A stretch of 32,743 nucleotides of DNA, taken from assembly GCA_023137195.1 (NCBI GenBank), contig JAGLPV010000042.1, forward strand, positions 1-32,743, in the 5' to 3' direction. The notes under the pieces are model-generated. The model saw only the letters and a program-made list of their open reading frames with translations, was not told the origin of the DNA and did no database searches. A program made the position numbers and the translations under genes. The DNA is from Candidatus Aenigmatarchaeota archaeon. Lineage in GTDB: Archaea; EX4484-52. The first letter of the stretch is position 1, and every line of letters begins with the position of its first letter. This document shows, piece by piece, positions 6,696 through 14,471 of the stretch.

Positions 6696-7914
6696 ATATC
6701 TCACCTTTTTGTTTCTTTTCTATTTTCTTTTGGGGTTTCCAGTTTGCTTTTTTGTATTCTTCTATAATTTTTTCATATGTTTTTTTCGTTGTACTGGCAA
6801 TAACATTCCAGTTATATAATGTATTTACCTTTAAAAAACCATTCTCTATCATATCGTTTTTCAATTCTTTATTTGTCAGGATACTTATGACGCCGTCTGC
6901 AATTTCATCAGAATTTTCTACAGCGACCTTGTATGCACACCCGTCAGCAACTTCACAAAGACCACCTGCGCTTGCAACCACGACCGGTGTCTTTGCAGCC
7001 ATCGCCTCCAGTGCAACAATCCCGAATGGCTCATATCTTGAAGGTACAACTACAACATCTGCAATACTGTAAAGAGCATCAACATCCTTATCATCCAGGT
7101 AACCGGAAAAATAGACTTTATCTCTTACCCCCAGACCATGAGCAATATCCATGCACTTGTTTTTCATATATCCTTTCCCGACAAATACAAATTTAGCTTC
7201 AGGAACTTTTGATATTATCTTTGGCGCGGCACCAATCAACAAGTCCACGCCCTTCTCCCAGACCAGCCTTCCCACGAACAAAACAATTTTCTCAAAAGGC
7301 ATTGCAAATTTCATTTTAACGCTTTCATAATCAAAACTCAAATCATATTTCTCAGGGTATATCCCGTTAGGGATTACATCTATTTTATTTTCCGGCGTGT
7401 GGAAGCAGCTGCATATCGAATTTTTCATGAAATAAGAGCAGACTATCGTTCTCCAGCTTTCATAGACTAATCTTCGCTCAAGATCATCAATAAGTCTTTC
7501 TCTGTCCTGACGTACAGCTCCCCGCCTTCCGATTTCCATAGAATGGATGGTTGCAACCATAGGCACGCGATACATATGCTTTATAGATATAGCACTTGTC
7601 GCAGAAAGCCAGTCATGGGTGTGCAGTAAATCTATTTTGAATTTGTCAAATATCTTTATAATCTGGTTCTCCATCAACAAGTTCATCTCAAGAACCCATG
7701 TAGGAAAATCCTCTGCAGGAATATTATCTGCATTGAACCTGAAAATATGCACCCCGTCTTTTTCTTCATATCCTTCCTTGCCACAAAAAGAACAGGTGAC
7801 AACAATAGGAGTTAACCCAACCTTTACCTGGGCTTTTGTTAAATCTTCAACATGCGCCGCAATCCCCCCAACTTTAAAAGGAGGAAATTCCCAGGTAAGA
7901 TGCAAAACATTCAT
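6688..7914 (-). CDS. GT4-family glycosyltransferase (glycogen/sucrose-synthase-like)
   Basis: GT-B fold retaining glycosyltransferase of about 408 aa. The N-terminal MNVLHLTWEFPPFKVGGIAAHVEDL is the acceptor-side glycine loop typical of starch/glycogen-synthase-like GT4/GT5 enzymes. LLHTHDWLS and VATIHSMEIGRRG follow, then NGIYPEKYD, ILFVGRLVWEKGVDLLI-type sugar-nucleotide contacts and SRYEPFGIVALEAMAAKTPVV (the E-x7-E motif). No signal peptide or membrane segment is seen, so it is cytosolic. The frame can be extended to a TTG at 7920; ATG 7914 is preferred, about 22 nt below the TATA-like GTTATATTTAAAAG (7929-7942). Glucan, trehalose-type or surface-glycan synthesis cannot be separated by sequence alone. 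eL14 lies downstream in the same transcript. Confidence 0.87.
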   Translation of the reverse strand: MNVLHLTWEFPPFKVGGIAAHVEDLTKAQVKVGLTPIVVTCSFCGKEGYEEKDGVHIFRFNADNIPAEDFPTWVLEMNLLMENQIIKIFDKFKIDLLHTHDWLSATSAISIKHMYRVPMVATIHSMEIGRRGAVRQDRERLIDDLERRLVYESWRTIVCSYFMKNSICSCFHTPENKIDVIPNGIYPEKYDLSFDYESVKMKFAMPFEKIVLFVGRLVWEKGVDLLIGAAPKIISKVPEAKFVFVGKGYMKNKCMDIAHGLGVRDKVYFSGYLDDKDVDALYSIADVVVVPSRYEPFGIVALEAMAAKTPVVVASAGGLCEVADGCAYKVAVENSDEIADGVISILTNKELKNDMIENGFLKVNTLYNWNVIASTTKKTYEKIIEEYKKANWKPQKKIEKKQKGEIYE

Positions 7915-7928
7915 AATCAAAAATGAAT

Positions 7929-8014
7929 GTTATATTTAAAAGCATATAGTTGAAAATCAAATCTACATTTTTCAAGTGCAGAGAAATACAAAACAGAATC
8001 AACTATTTTTAAAC
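7929..8014. promoter_or_regulatory. Divergent promoter region (glycosyltransferase / epimerase)
   Basis: Two separate TATA-like elements are visible. GTTATATTTAAAAG (7929-7942) reads toward the glycosyltransferase on the minus strand. CTATTTTTAAAC (8003-8014) is centred about 25 nt before the epimerase ATG at 8035. The latter spacing predicts a leaderless transcript. Confidence 0.55.
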
Positions 8015-8034
8015 ATTCAATACAATGAGTAACT

Positions 8035-8652
8035 ATGATATCAACACAGGAAATGTACAAAATAGACAGGCATATCCAGTCGCTTGGAATCCCCGCCCAA
8101 ATACTCATGGAAAACGCAGGAGCAAACTCAGCGAGAATAGTCAATGAAAGATACGATTTAAAAAACAAAAACATTCTGGTGTTCACAGGAACAGGCAACA
8201 ACGCAGGCGATGGATTTGTTTTCGCAAGACACGCCCAAAAATACGGCGCAAACGTAACAGTTTTTCTTGCAAAACCGCCGGAAAATATAAGAACAGAAGA
8301 AACAAGAACAAATTATAATATTGCAAAAAATATAGGAATAGAAATCTGCGTAAGCACAATTCCCCAAAACATATTAAACAACACAGATATTGCCTGTGAT
8401 GCATTACTGGGAATTGGATTAAAGGATAATGTAAAAGAGCCGTACAGGAAAATAATAGAAATTTTCAATAGTCTTGAATGTGCAAAAATATCTCTTGACT
8501 GCCCGAGCGGGATAAATGCAGATACTGGGAAAACGCGCGGTGTCGCAGTCAGGGCGGATATGACGATAACATTCTATGATGCAAAAAAAGGACTTGACAA
8601 ATCAAATTCCGGCGAAATTATAGTGACGGATATGGGAATAAGAAATGGTTGA
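8035..8652 (+). CDS. nnrE: NAD(P)H-hydrate epimerase (YjeF N-terminal domain)
   Basis: A 205-aa stand-alone YjeF_N domain, the epimerase that interconverts R- and S-NAD(P)HX so that the dehydratase can repair damaged cofactor. Diagnostic segments: QEMYKIDRHIQSLGIPAQILMENAG, the nucleotide-binding FTGTGNNAGDGFVFARHA, CDALLGIGL and ISLDCPSGINADTG. In many prokaryotes this domain is fused to the ADP/ATP-dependent dehydratase (NnrD). Here the ORF ends after TDMGIRNG, where NnrD would begin, and the following DNA is a repeat block, so a split from a former fusion is possible. No NnrD is visible in the window. Confidence 0.9.
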   Translation: MISTQEMYKIDRHIQSLGIPAQILMENAGANSARIVNERYDLKNKNILVFTGTGNNAGDGFVFARHAQKYGANVTVFLAKPPENIRTEETRTNYNIAKNIGIEICVSTIPQNILNNTDIACDALLGIGLKDNVKEPYRKIIEIFNSLECAKISLDCPSGINADTGKTRGVAVRADMTITFYDAKKGLDKSNSGEIIVTDMGIRNG

Positions 8653-8672
8653 GTTGAATGGCGGAATGTCAT

Positions 8673-8800
8673 ATAACATATACCGATCTGTGATGTTTGC
8701 CGAAGGCAAATTTGGATGGAGCGTAGTGAAATCGTATATCTGCTGTTATGTTCTCATCCGAAGGATGACGAGGAGCAAGCGACGAAGAGTCGGACGGAGG
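8673..8800 (+). repeat. Structured palindromic block 1 (3' side of the MFS gene)
   Basis: Left arm ATAACATATACCGAT (8673-8687) is complementary to ATCGTATATCTGCTGTTAT (8731-8749), with a 1-nt bulge on the left and a 5-nt bulge on the right. Inside is TTTGCC-GAA-GGCAAA (8696-8710), a perfect stem with a 3-nt loop, followed by TTTGGA. After the right arm come a second triloop hairpin, TCATCC-GAA-GGATGA (8754-8768), and the tail CGAGGAGCAAGCGACGAAG. The same order of parts occurs at 24211-24330 and, reversed, at 31068-30942. The apparent ORF through this block shows no protein-like features. Confidence 0.8.
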
Positions 8801-8822
8801 CGGATTATCACTTTTATGGAAA

Positions 8823-9998
8823 TTATTTTATTTCTTGAGAGATTTTTTCTCTTATTTTTTTAGTGCCTATGCTGAGTAAAGGTAATAAAATTATCAAAGA
8901 ACATATTACAATGAGAATTGAAATTAAATAAAGAGTTACAATTTCTAATTTAAATATTTGTGATAGAAGCAAAGCACTTAACACCCCCATACTTTGAACC
9001 ATCCAAAATAAAGCAGTCAAAAACTCAAGATTATATTCTGTAGTTACATCTCCGACCAAAGCATAAGTTATCGGTTTTATAATTGCCCAATTTAATGCAA
9101 GTAAAACAATACCTGAAATTAAAAATATGGTCTTTGATGAAAGAGATAAAAATACGAGGCCAATTAAAAGCAAAATATATGAAAAAATAATCATAATTCT
9201 CCTCCCTTTTATATCTGATAATTTTCCAAAATAATAGGAAAGAAAAAGGGGCAGAATATAGAATAAAGAAGATAGAACTCCAATATATGATATGCCAAGG
9301 ACATTTTTAATTTCAAGTGGGATTACACCAATCACAAGACCATAAACAAAAGTAGTAGCAAACCAAAGACTAGATAATTTCAATGCGGTTGTACTTGTAA
9401 TAGACTTTTTAATAAGTCTGAAATGGTTTATTTCTTGTTTTGCTTTTAAATCTCTCAACCCGAATAATAATAGAAAACCGAGTATGGGAAAAATAGAAAA
9501 AATTATAAAAGAGGCATTGAACAGAAAAACCGAGATAAAAACACCCAAAATAAAAACACCCAATGCAGAACCCAAAGATTGGAAAGAAGCAAAAAATCCT
9601 GAGTTTGTTCCATAGCAACTCTTATCACTCGCCCTTATCAAATAACTATTCTGTCCTGTCCAAAGTAAAGAGGCGGCAATACCAAGTAAAGAAGAACTAA
9701 AGTAAATCAAAACAGTAGATTTGCTCAATAATGAAAGGATAAATATCGAATAAAATACTGAAGATATAATCATACATCTCTTTGCTCCATATTTTGAAAC
9801 AAATAACGCAGATAGAGGATAAAACAAAATAAAAAACAGATAAATTAAAATTAAAGATTGAAAACCCAAATCAATTGCTCCGATATCAGAAAAGAATGTT
9901 GTAATATATTGTTGCACACCATTAAAACCAAGAAATATTAAAAGGAAGCTCAAACTTAATAATTTAACTTCTTTACTTATAGAAAATTTCATATTCAT
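8823..9998 (-). CDS. Major facilitator superfamily transporter
   Basis: Polytopic membrane protein of 391 aa with about twelve hydrophobic segments, the standard MFS size. The loop between segments 2 and 3 reads VSKYGAKRCMIISS, and the equivalent loop of the second half is GKLSDIKGRRIMII, a good match to the MFS motif GxLxDxxGRR. The substrate is unknown; drug/sugar-type permeases look like this. Codon use is strikingly AT-rich (ATT for Ile, TTA for Leu) compared with neighbouring housekeeping genes, suggesting recent acquisition. ATGs at 9998 and 9992 are both possible; a TATA-like element at 10016-10024 lies 22-28 nt upstream. Block 1 lies just past its stop codon and a candidate related element (10067-10115) beyond its 5' end. 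Confidence 0.85.
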   Translation of the reverse strand: MNMKFSISKEVKLLSLSFLLIFLGFNGVQQYITTFFSDIGAIDLGFQSLILIYLFFILFYPLSALFVSKYGAKRCMIISSVFYSIFILSLLSKSTVLIYFSSSLLGIAASLLWTGQNSYLIRASDKSCYGTNSGFFASFQSLGSALGVFILGVFISVFLFNASFIIFSIFPILGFLLLFGLRDLKAKQEINHFRLIKKSITSTTALKLSSLWFATTFVYGLVIGVIPLEIKNVLGISYIGVLSSLFYILPLFLSYYFGKLSDIKGRRIMIIFSYILLLIGLVFLSLSSKTIFLISGIVLLALNWAIIKPITYALVGDVTTEYNLEFLTALFWMVQSMGVLSALLLSQIFKLEIVTLYLISILIVICSLIILLPLLSIGTKKIREKISQEIK

Positions 9999-10066
9999 AA
10001 TTAAGATATTGATATTTTATATAATTTTCTAAATACCGCCGCCGTAGCCTGATTGAATATATTTGG

Positions 10067-10115
10067 TGTCCTGAGAAGTTTTTTCTGAAAAAAAATTTGG
10101 CGCAGCCTCTGGACA
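10067..10115 (+). repeat. Candidate degenerate block upstream of the MFS gene
   Basis: Arms TGTCC (10067-10071) and GGACA (10111-10115) enclose GAAGTT, the stem TTTTTT-CTG-AAAAAA (10079-10093, 3-nt loop) and then TTTGG. GAAGTT before and TTTGG after a triloop stem match the order of parts in the blocks at 24211 and 31068. The arms are short and no GAGxAGC...ACGAA tail was found, so membership in the family is tentative. The rest of the 10019-10199 gap shows no gene. Confidence 0.35.
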
Positions 10116-10199
10116 TAATAGTATTATTACTTAAGTCATGATACCACACCAATACAGCACATTACACCAACATTTAATTACAATACACCAAACTAATTT

Positions 10200-10874
10200 T
10201 CACTTAATAAACCCCAAACATTTATCAATCCGTGAAGTCTCCGGACCGGTAGTCCTCCCGCCGGCAATATACATATTTGAATTTGCAACAAGACCAGCCT
10301 TCAAAAAAATACTCCCAAAATTCACACTCCCATAATCTCCTTTCAACCCGGATTCTTCCTCTACAAATTTAATATATTTTTCCTCTACATCATTAGAGCA
10401 CAAAAACCCTTTATTCGTAAGCACAAAAAACACAGCAGGAAGAACCCTGTCCTCAATATCAAGAACATATATTTTTGTCCCGAGAGCTTTCCCTATTTCA
10501 TTTTTTTTAGACTCCAAAACAGGACTAATAAACGTCACCTTATCATTAGTAAGTATCAGATTCCCAAGAGCATTTTCTTTAGTATAAAGAACATGAAGTT
10601 TTACGCCATCCGGCAGGTTCAATTTCAAATTATCTATTTCCTCATCCTCCATACCAGACGGAACAAGCAGACACTTAGAATTCCCTGCAAAAAAAAGCCC
10701 AATCAATGAAGTTTCATAAACACGTGAAAAAACTCTTTTTACTCCCAGCGATGAAACATCTATAGAATCATCCGGAACAATAACATATTTGTCTGTTGCA
10801 GTCAAAAACAGCCCGATATTTTCATTTCCCTGGTAAAATTCCGTATGCAGTGACGAAGAGTATTTTGCTTTCAT
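10200..10874 (-). CDS. Translation initiation factor aIF6
   Basis: Archaeal IF6, the anti-association factor that binds the large ribosomal subunit at uL14 and blocks premature 70S formation. At 224 aa the size is typical. The fivefold pseudo-symmetric repeat is visible as recurring GLFLTATDKYVIVP, LIGLFFAGNSKCLLVP, ALGNLILTNDKVTFIS and NKGFLCSNDVEEK segments. The ATG at 10874 lies about 24 nt from a TATA-like element at 10891-10905. Monocistronic in this window. ABCE1, another ribosome-subunit factor, is encoded about 15 kb away. Confidence 0.94.
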   Translation of the reverse strand: MKAKYSSSLHTEFYQGNENIGLFLTATDKYVIVPDDSIDVSSLGVKRVFSRVYETSLIGLFFAGNSKCLLVPSGMEDEEIDNLKLNLPDGVKLHVLYTKENALGNLILTNDKVTFISPVLESKKNEIGKALGTKIYVLDIEDRVLPAVFFVLTNKGFLCSNDVEEKYIKFVEEESGLKGDYGSVNFGSIFLKAGLVANSNMYIAGGRTTGPETSRIDKCLGFIK

Positions 10875-11004
10875 ATATTAAAAACAATTTGTTTTTTAAA
10901 TAATTATCTCATTTAGCAGTATATAAACCCCAAGAAAAAGGAAATAGATAAACCCGTGAGTTCTTTAAGTCCCATTCTTCCACCAAGAGAATAATCTCGT
11001 AGTT
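10875..11004. other. Intergenic stretch with the aIF6 promoter
   Basis: First part of a 343-nt gap. GTTTTTTAAATAATT (10891-10905) reads as a TATA box toward aIF6. No ORF or RNA gene is evident. Fragments such as CCCGTGAG and AATCTCGTAG near the right end look like decayed modules of the dispersed repeat that follows. Confidence 0.5.
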
Positions 11005-11147
11005 ATCCACAAGATTCTGGCGATTAACACAAGATTAAAATAAAAATAAAATCTCGTGAAAATCTGTGTAATCTGTGGATTAAACAAGTTCCCGTGTCTT
11101 CCCGTGCGTTCCGTGGATTAAACTAACTTTCCCATGTTTCCGTGGAT
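11005..11147 (+). repeat. Dispersed intergenic repeat, copy B
   Basis: Core 11005-11080 opens with ATCCACAAGATT and closes with AATCTGTGGAT, which are complementary apart from one base. Between them ACACAAGATT and AATCTCGTG are also complementary, around an A/T-rich loop, so the core can fold into a long hairpin. It is followed by TTCCCGTG, TTCCCGTGCG, TTCCGTGGATTAAA and a final TTTCCGTGGAT, a tandem series of one short module. It agrees with the start of copy D at 32655 in all but three of about 69 positions. It ends some 70 nt before the glyA start. Confidence 0.88.
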
Positions 11148-11187
11148 AAAAAGAAAGAAAGCAAAAATATATAATATTCCAATCAAG

Positions 11188-11197
11188 AAATATATAC
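11188..11197 (+). promoter_or_regulatory. TATA element of glyA
   Basis: AAATATATAC is centred about 25 nt before the ATG at 11218, so transcription would begin at or very near the start codon. A GGGG run (11208-11211) lies 6 nt before the ATG, as in the leaders of the Gabija and TrmB genes, and would be part of a short leader if initiation is slightly upstream. Confidence 0.5.
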
Positions 11198-11217
11198 TTT
11201 ATTTATAGGGGTATATT

Positions 11218-12468
11218 ATGGATACAAAAAAAAAAATTGATGAAATAAAAGAACTGTTAGGTGAACACAACATTTGGAGAAAAGAGGAATGTTTGAATTT
11301 AATCGCTTCGGAAAACACAACATCTCCCTCCGCGGACAATGTAGCAGTATCAGATTTATCTCACCGCTATGCAGAAGGAAAACCCCATCAAAGACACTAC
11401 CAGGGACTAAAATACGTAGATGATATAGAGGTCCTAACACAGGAACTCATGAAAGAAGTTTTCAAGGCAAAAAGGGTAGATTTGCGTATTTTAAGCGGAA
11501 CGCTCGCAAATGCCGTAGTATACAAAGGTCTCTTAAATCATGGAGACAACATAATTTCAAGTGCCATTCCAAACGGCGGTCACGTCTCCCACACAAGGCA
11601 CGGGATATGCAGTATAATGGGATTGACAGATTTTTCCTTCCCGTTCGACAATTACGAGATGAATATCGATGTTGACGAATCAATAAAAAAAATAGATGAA
11701 AAAGACCCGAAAATGCTATTGTTCGGAGCTTCATTGTTCTTATTCCCCCATCCCGTAAAAGAACTCGTCGATGCCGCAAAAGAACACGATGCTTACATAA
11801 TGTATGATGCCGCCCACGTGCTGGGCTTAATCGCAGGAGGGCAGTTCCAGGACCCATTAAGAGAAGGAGCAGACATAATGAGCGCATCAACACACAAAAC
11901 ATTTTTCGGTCCCCAGGGAGGCATTGTTTTTGGAGGAGAATCCATAGATGACGAAGAATGGAAAAATATAGAAAACGCAATTTTCCCATGCTTCATATGC
12001 AATCACCATCTTCACCGCCTGCCCGTTCTTGCCCAGGCAGCTTATGAATTCACGCAATATGGAGAGGATTACGCAAAGCAGACAATAAAAAACGCAAAAA
12101 CCCTTGGAGAAGAATTATACTCTCTCGGGCTGGACTGCATGGCAGAACACAAGGGCTTTACAGAGAGCCACCAGGTAGTTGTAAATGTAGAAAAAAACGG
12201 CGGCGGAAAACACGTTGCAGAAACATTAGAAAAAAACAACATCATCCTGAACAAGAACTTCATCCCCGGCGAAAAAGTAACAAAAGAAAACATGAACAAC
12301 CCCAATGGCATAAGAATCGGCGTTCAGGAAATGACAAGATGCAAAATGAAAACCGACGAGATGAAGCAGATTGCAGAACTGATAAAAAAAGTGGTTGTTG
12401 ACAAAAAGGATATAACAGAAGAAGTCAAAGAATTCAGGAAAAATTATACAGAAACAGGGTTTTGCTAA
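11218..12468 (+). CDS. glyA: Serine hydroxymethyltransferase
   Basis: PLP-dependent enzyme of fold type I that interconverts serine and glycine while charging a pterin one-carbon carrier. At 416 aa it has the standard length. Recognisable: NLIASENTTSP near the N-terminus, SHRYAEGKPHQRHYQGLKYVDDIE, YDAAHVLGLIAGG with the PLP-binding Asp/His region, and MSASTHKTFFGPQGG with the Schiff-base lysine at about residue 227. The C-terminus contains GIRIGVQEMTR. It resembles the archaeal branch of the family. In a small archaeal genome its main role may be glycine/serine interconversion; the carrier (folate or tetrahydromethanopterin) cannot be told from the gene. Confidence 0.95.
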   Translation: MDTKKKIDEIKELLGEHNIWRKEECLNLIASENTTSPSADNVAVSDLSHRYAEGKPHQRHYQGLKYVDDIEVLTQELMKEVFKAKRVDLRILSGTLANAVVYKGLLNHGDNIISSAIPNGGHVSHTRHGICSIMGLTDFSFPFDNYEMNIDVDESIKKIDEKDPKMLLFGASLFLFPHPVKELVDAAKEHDAYIMYDAAHVLGLIAGGQFQDPLREGADIMSASTHKTFFGPQGGIVFGGESIDDEEWKNIENAIFPCFICNHHLHRLPVLAQAAYEFTQYGEDYAKQTIKNAKTLGEELYSLGLDCMAEHKGFTESHQVVVNVEKNGGGKHVAETLEKNNIILNKNFIPGEKVTKENMNNPNGIRIGVQEMTRCKMKTDEMKQIAELIKKVVVDKKDITEEVKEFRKNYTETGFC

Positions 12469-12558
12469 GACATTAAGGCAATGAAGACTATTTGCAAACA
12501 CGTAAGCAAAAAACATATAAAGATAAGAAGATTATAATAAATATAATAAAAAAACATT

Positions 12559-13413
12559 ATGAAAATAATTGAGTTGTTGAAAAAACACAAAAGACGAGTC
12601 TTGTGGTCTCTGTTGTTGATACCTTTGAGCGGAATATTAAGTACTGTTTTGTATATTACAAGTTTTTCAATTTTTGAATTTAAAAAGGATTATTTCTTGT
12701 ATCTATTTATTCTGTTTATATCAGTTAATTATGGACTAACTTTATTAATAGATAAAATCAGTTCTTTTTTTGAAAGAAAAGGTTATAAAAAGATCCATAT
12801 AGTTATAGTAATTGCTCTGATTACAGTTGGTACATATGCTAGTGCTATTGTTATAATAATTAGTGATGTTCATTGTAGTGACGAAAAACCCGCAATATAC
12901 CTTTACCCAGAATCAGATTCTATGATCAGCGTCAAACTAGACATAAATGGAAAAATCATCAAAGATATCCCTCCATACAATAACGGATGGCACGTGTTTG
13001 CAACAAAGGACGGATTGATTGACGGACAATACGACTACCTGTTCTATGAAACAATTCAAAACAAGAAAGTAAAGCTAAATGATAAAGGCTGGATTGTCAA
13101 ATATCCCGAACTAGAAGAATGGTATGATATCACTTTACCTAAGCTTGGATTAAATGAAAAAGAAACAGACCAGTTTAAAGAATACTGGCTGGAGAGACTA
13201 CCGGAAGAAAATTATTATGAAATCAGACTGGTCGGGGAAAAATATCTGGAAGAGAATATCAAGCTTTTAATCAAACCTAAACCAGATACACTTATCAGAC
13301 TAACATTTTATTTTAAAGCAGTTGATGAACCAACCAATTTAGAAGAACCTCAAATTAAAACACCTGTAAGAAACGGTTTCACAGTTGTTGAATGGGGAGG
13401 AATTTTGGGTTAA
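12559..13413 (+). CDS. Membrane-anchored protein with extracytoplasmic 'KPxIYLYP' domain
   Basis: A 284-aa protein in two parts. The first ~105 residues hold three membrane segments (around 15-37, 43-63 and 78-102). From about residue 108 it has a domain starting EKPAIYLYPESDSMISVKLDING, continuing NNGWHVFATKDG, YDYLFYE, KYWLERL-like and ending NGFTVVEWGGILG. I recognise this as a conserved uncharacterised domain that is common in surface proteins of Firmicutes and other bacteria (patterns KPVIYLYP, GWTVTAxPDG, YxYLFWE, GFTVVEWGG). Function is unknown. The N-terminal half uses TTG/ATT-rich codons unlike its neighbours, which with the bacterial distribution suggests inter-domain transfer. The start lies about 22 nt below an A/T-rich TATA-like region. 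Confidence 0.75.
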   Translation: MKIIELLKKHKRRVLWSLLLIPLSGILSTVLYITSFSIFEFKKDYFLYLFILFISVNYGLTLLIDKISSFFERKGYKKIHIVIVIALITVGTYASAIVIIISDVHCSDEKPAIYLYPESDSMISVKLDINGKIIKDIPPYNNGWHVFATKDGLIDGQYDYLFYETIQNKKVKLNDKGWIVKYPELEEWYDITLPKLGLNEKETDQFKEYWLERLPEENYYEIRLVGEKYLEENIKLLIKPKPDTLIRLTFYFKAVDEPTNLEEPQIKTPVRNGFTVVEWGGILG

Positions 13414-13470
13414 AGAATATTAAGCGAATTTTTTTATGTGTCTAATCCAAAATTAAATTAACTAATGGTT

Positions 13471-14448
13471 TCACAATGCCGCCCCTTTATGCGAAATCCC
13501 CTTGTAAGTATCCACATCCATCAAAACCCTTTGGATTGAAGCCACAGTTTTATTCTTAACTTTAATCAAATCATCAGAATCAAGAAACGACTCACCAATT
13601 GCAACAAATTCCCCCTTCACACTCAAAATAGCAACATAATCTCCCTTTTTTATATCATCTGTAAATTTTACAACAGCAGGAGGATATAATGGAACCCCAT
13701 TGCATATACTGTAAATCGCCTTATCTCCCACAACAATCTTAGGTGTGTTCTTCAAGCCGTCTTCCATAGGCAGTATTATTTTTCTCAAATCCTTTTCATC
13801 TTTTGTTTTAATGTAATTTTGATATATTTTGTTTATTTCATCAAGGCAAAAAGAATCTTTCAACTCAAACGGTCCGGCTCTCGTTCGTATAAGTTTCCCC
13901 ATATTCGCCCCGCACCCGATTTGTTCTCCAACATCAGAACACAATTTTCTCATGTAAAAACCAGCTTCCACAGAAGCTCTGAAAAGCACATCCTTTTTTT
14001 TAATTTCAATAATTTTTATATTGTACACCCATCTATTTCTCCACTCTCTCTTTACTGCGCTTTTTACCGGCGGCATCTGCCTGACAACACCGACAAAATC
14101 AAGCAGGGCATTTTTTATCACCCTTTCGTTCTCTTCCTGGTGCAGGTGCATGACACAGACATATTGCTTTCCCTGCTTAGAGATAAGAGAAACCATTTTT
14201 GTAGCATTGTTCAGGGTTACCGGGAGAACCCCGCATACAATGGGATCTAATGTACCACTATGCCCTGCCTTTTCAACATTAAGAACCTTTTTCGTCAAAT
14301 CAACAATATCATGAGAAGTAGGACCATTGTGCTTGTTTACAACAACAATCCCGTTTTCAAGCAAATCTTCAATTTTCCTTTTATGAGGAAGACAGCCATA
14401 TTTCCAGTTCGTCTCTTCATTGGGTTTCTTTATAATCCATTTTTGCAT
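13471..14448 (-). CDS. cbf5: tRNA/rRNA pseudouridine synthase Cbf5 (H/ACA catalytic subunit)
   Basis: Archaeal Cbf5, which with aNop10, aGar1 and L7Ae forms the H/ACA guide-RNA pseudouridine synthase and can also modify tRNA U55 alone. At 325 aa it is typical. KIEDLLENGIVVVNKHNGPTSH and EKAGHSGTLDP carry the TruB-family core with the catalytic Asp at residue 68; VRQMPPVKSAVKR and YMRKLCSDVGEQIG follow. The C-terminal third is a PUA domain (GVPLYPPAVVKFTDDIKKGDYVAILS). It starts 23 nt after the FttA stop on the same strand and is probably co-transcribed, with an extra TATA-like TTTAAAAAC overlapping the FttA end. Confidence 0.95.
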   Translation of the reverse strand: MQKWIIKKPNEETNWKYGCLPHKRKIEDLLENGIVVVNKHNGPTSHDIVDLTKKVLNVEKAGHSGTLDPIVCGVLPVTLNNATKMVSLISKQGKQYVCVMHLHQEENERVIKNALLDFVGVVRQMPPVKSAVKREWRNRWVYNIKIIEIKKKDVLFRASVEAGFYMRKLCSDVGEQIGCGANMGKLIRTRAGPFELKDSFCLDEINKIYQNYIKTKDEKDLRKIILPMEDGLKNTPKIVVGDKAIYSICNGVPLYPPAVVKFTDDIKKGDYVAILSVKGEFVAIGESFLDSDDLIKVKNKTVASIQRVLMDVDTYKGISHKGAAL

Positions 14449-14471
14449 AAAAAAATATGAGTTAAACGTTT

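Noticed and set aside
6611..7072. Hydrophobic plus-strand reading frame across eL14 and the glycosyltransferase
   Set aside because: It is the complement of Lys-rich coding sequence, which always yields Phe/Leu-rich shadows; both minus-strand genes are firmly identified.
8645..8863. A 72-aa Arg-rich reading frame downstream of the epimerase
   Set aside because: It runs through the palindromic block, has unnatural composition (RRMTRSKRRRVGRRR) and overlaps the end of the MFS gene on the other strand.
10019..10199. Possible structured RNA (RNase P or SRP fragment) near GCCGCCGTAGCC
   Set aside because: No conserved core motif of RNase P or SRP RNA could be found; the GC-rich words are too short.
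11462..11989. A 175-aa reading frame on the minus strand inside glyA
   Set aside because: Low-quality Leu/Arg/Cys-rich translation antisense to a clear serine hydroxymethyltransferase.
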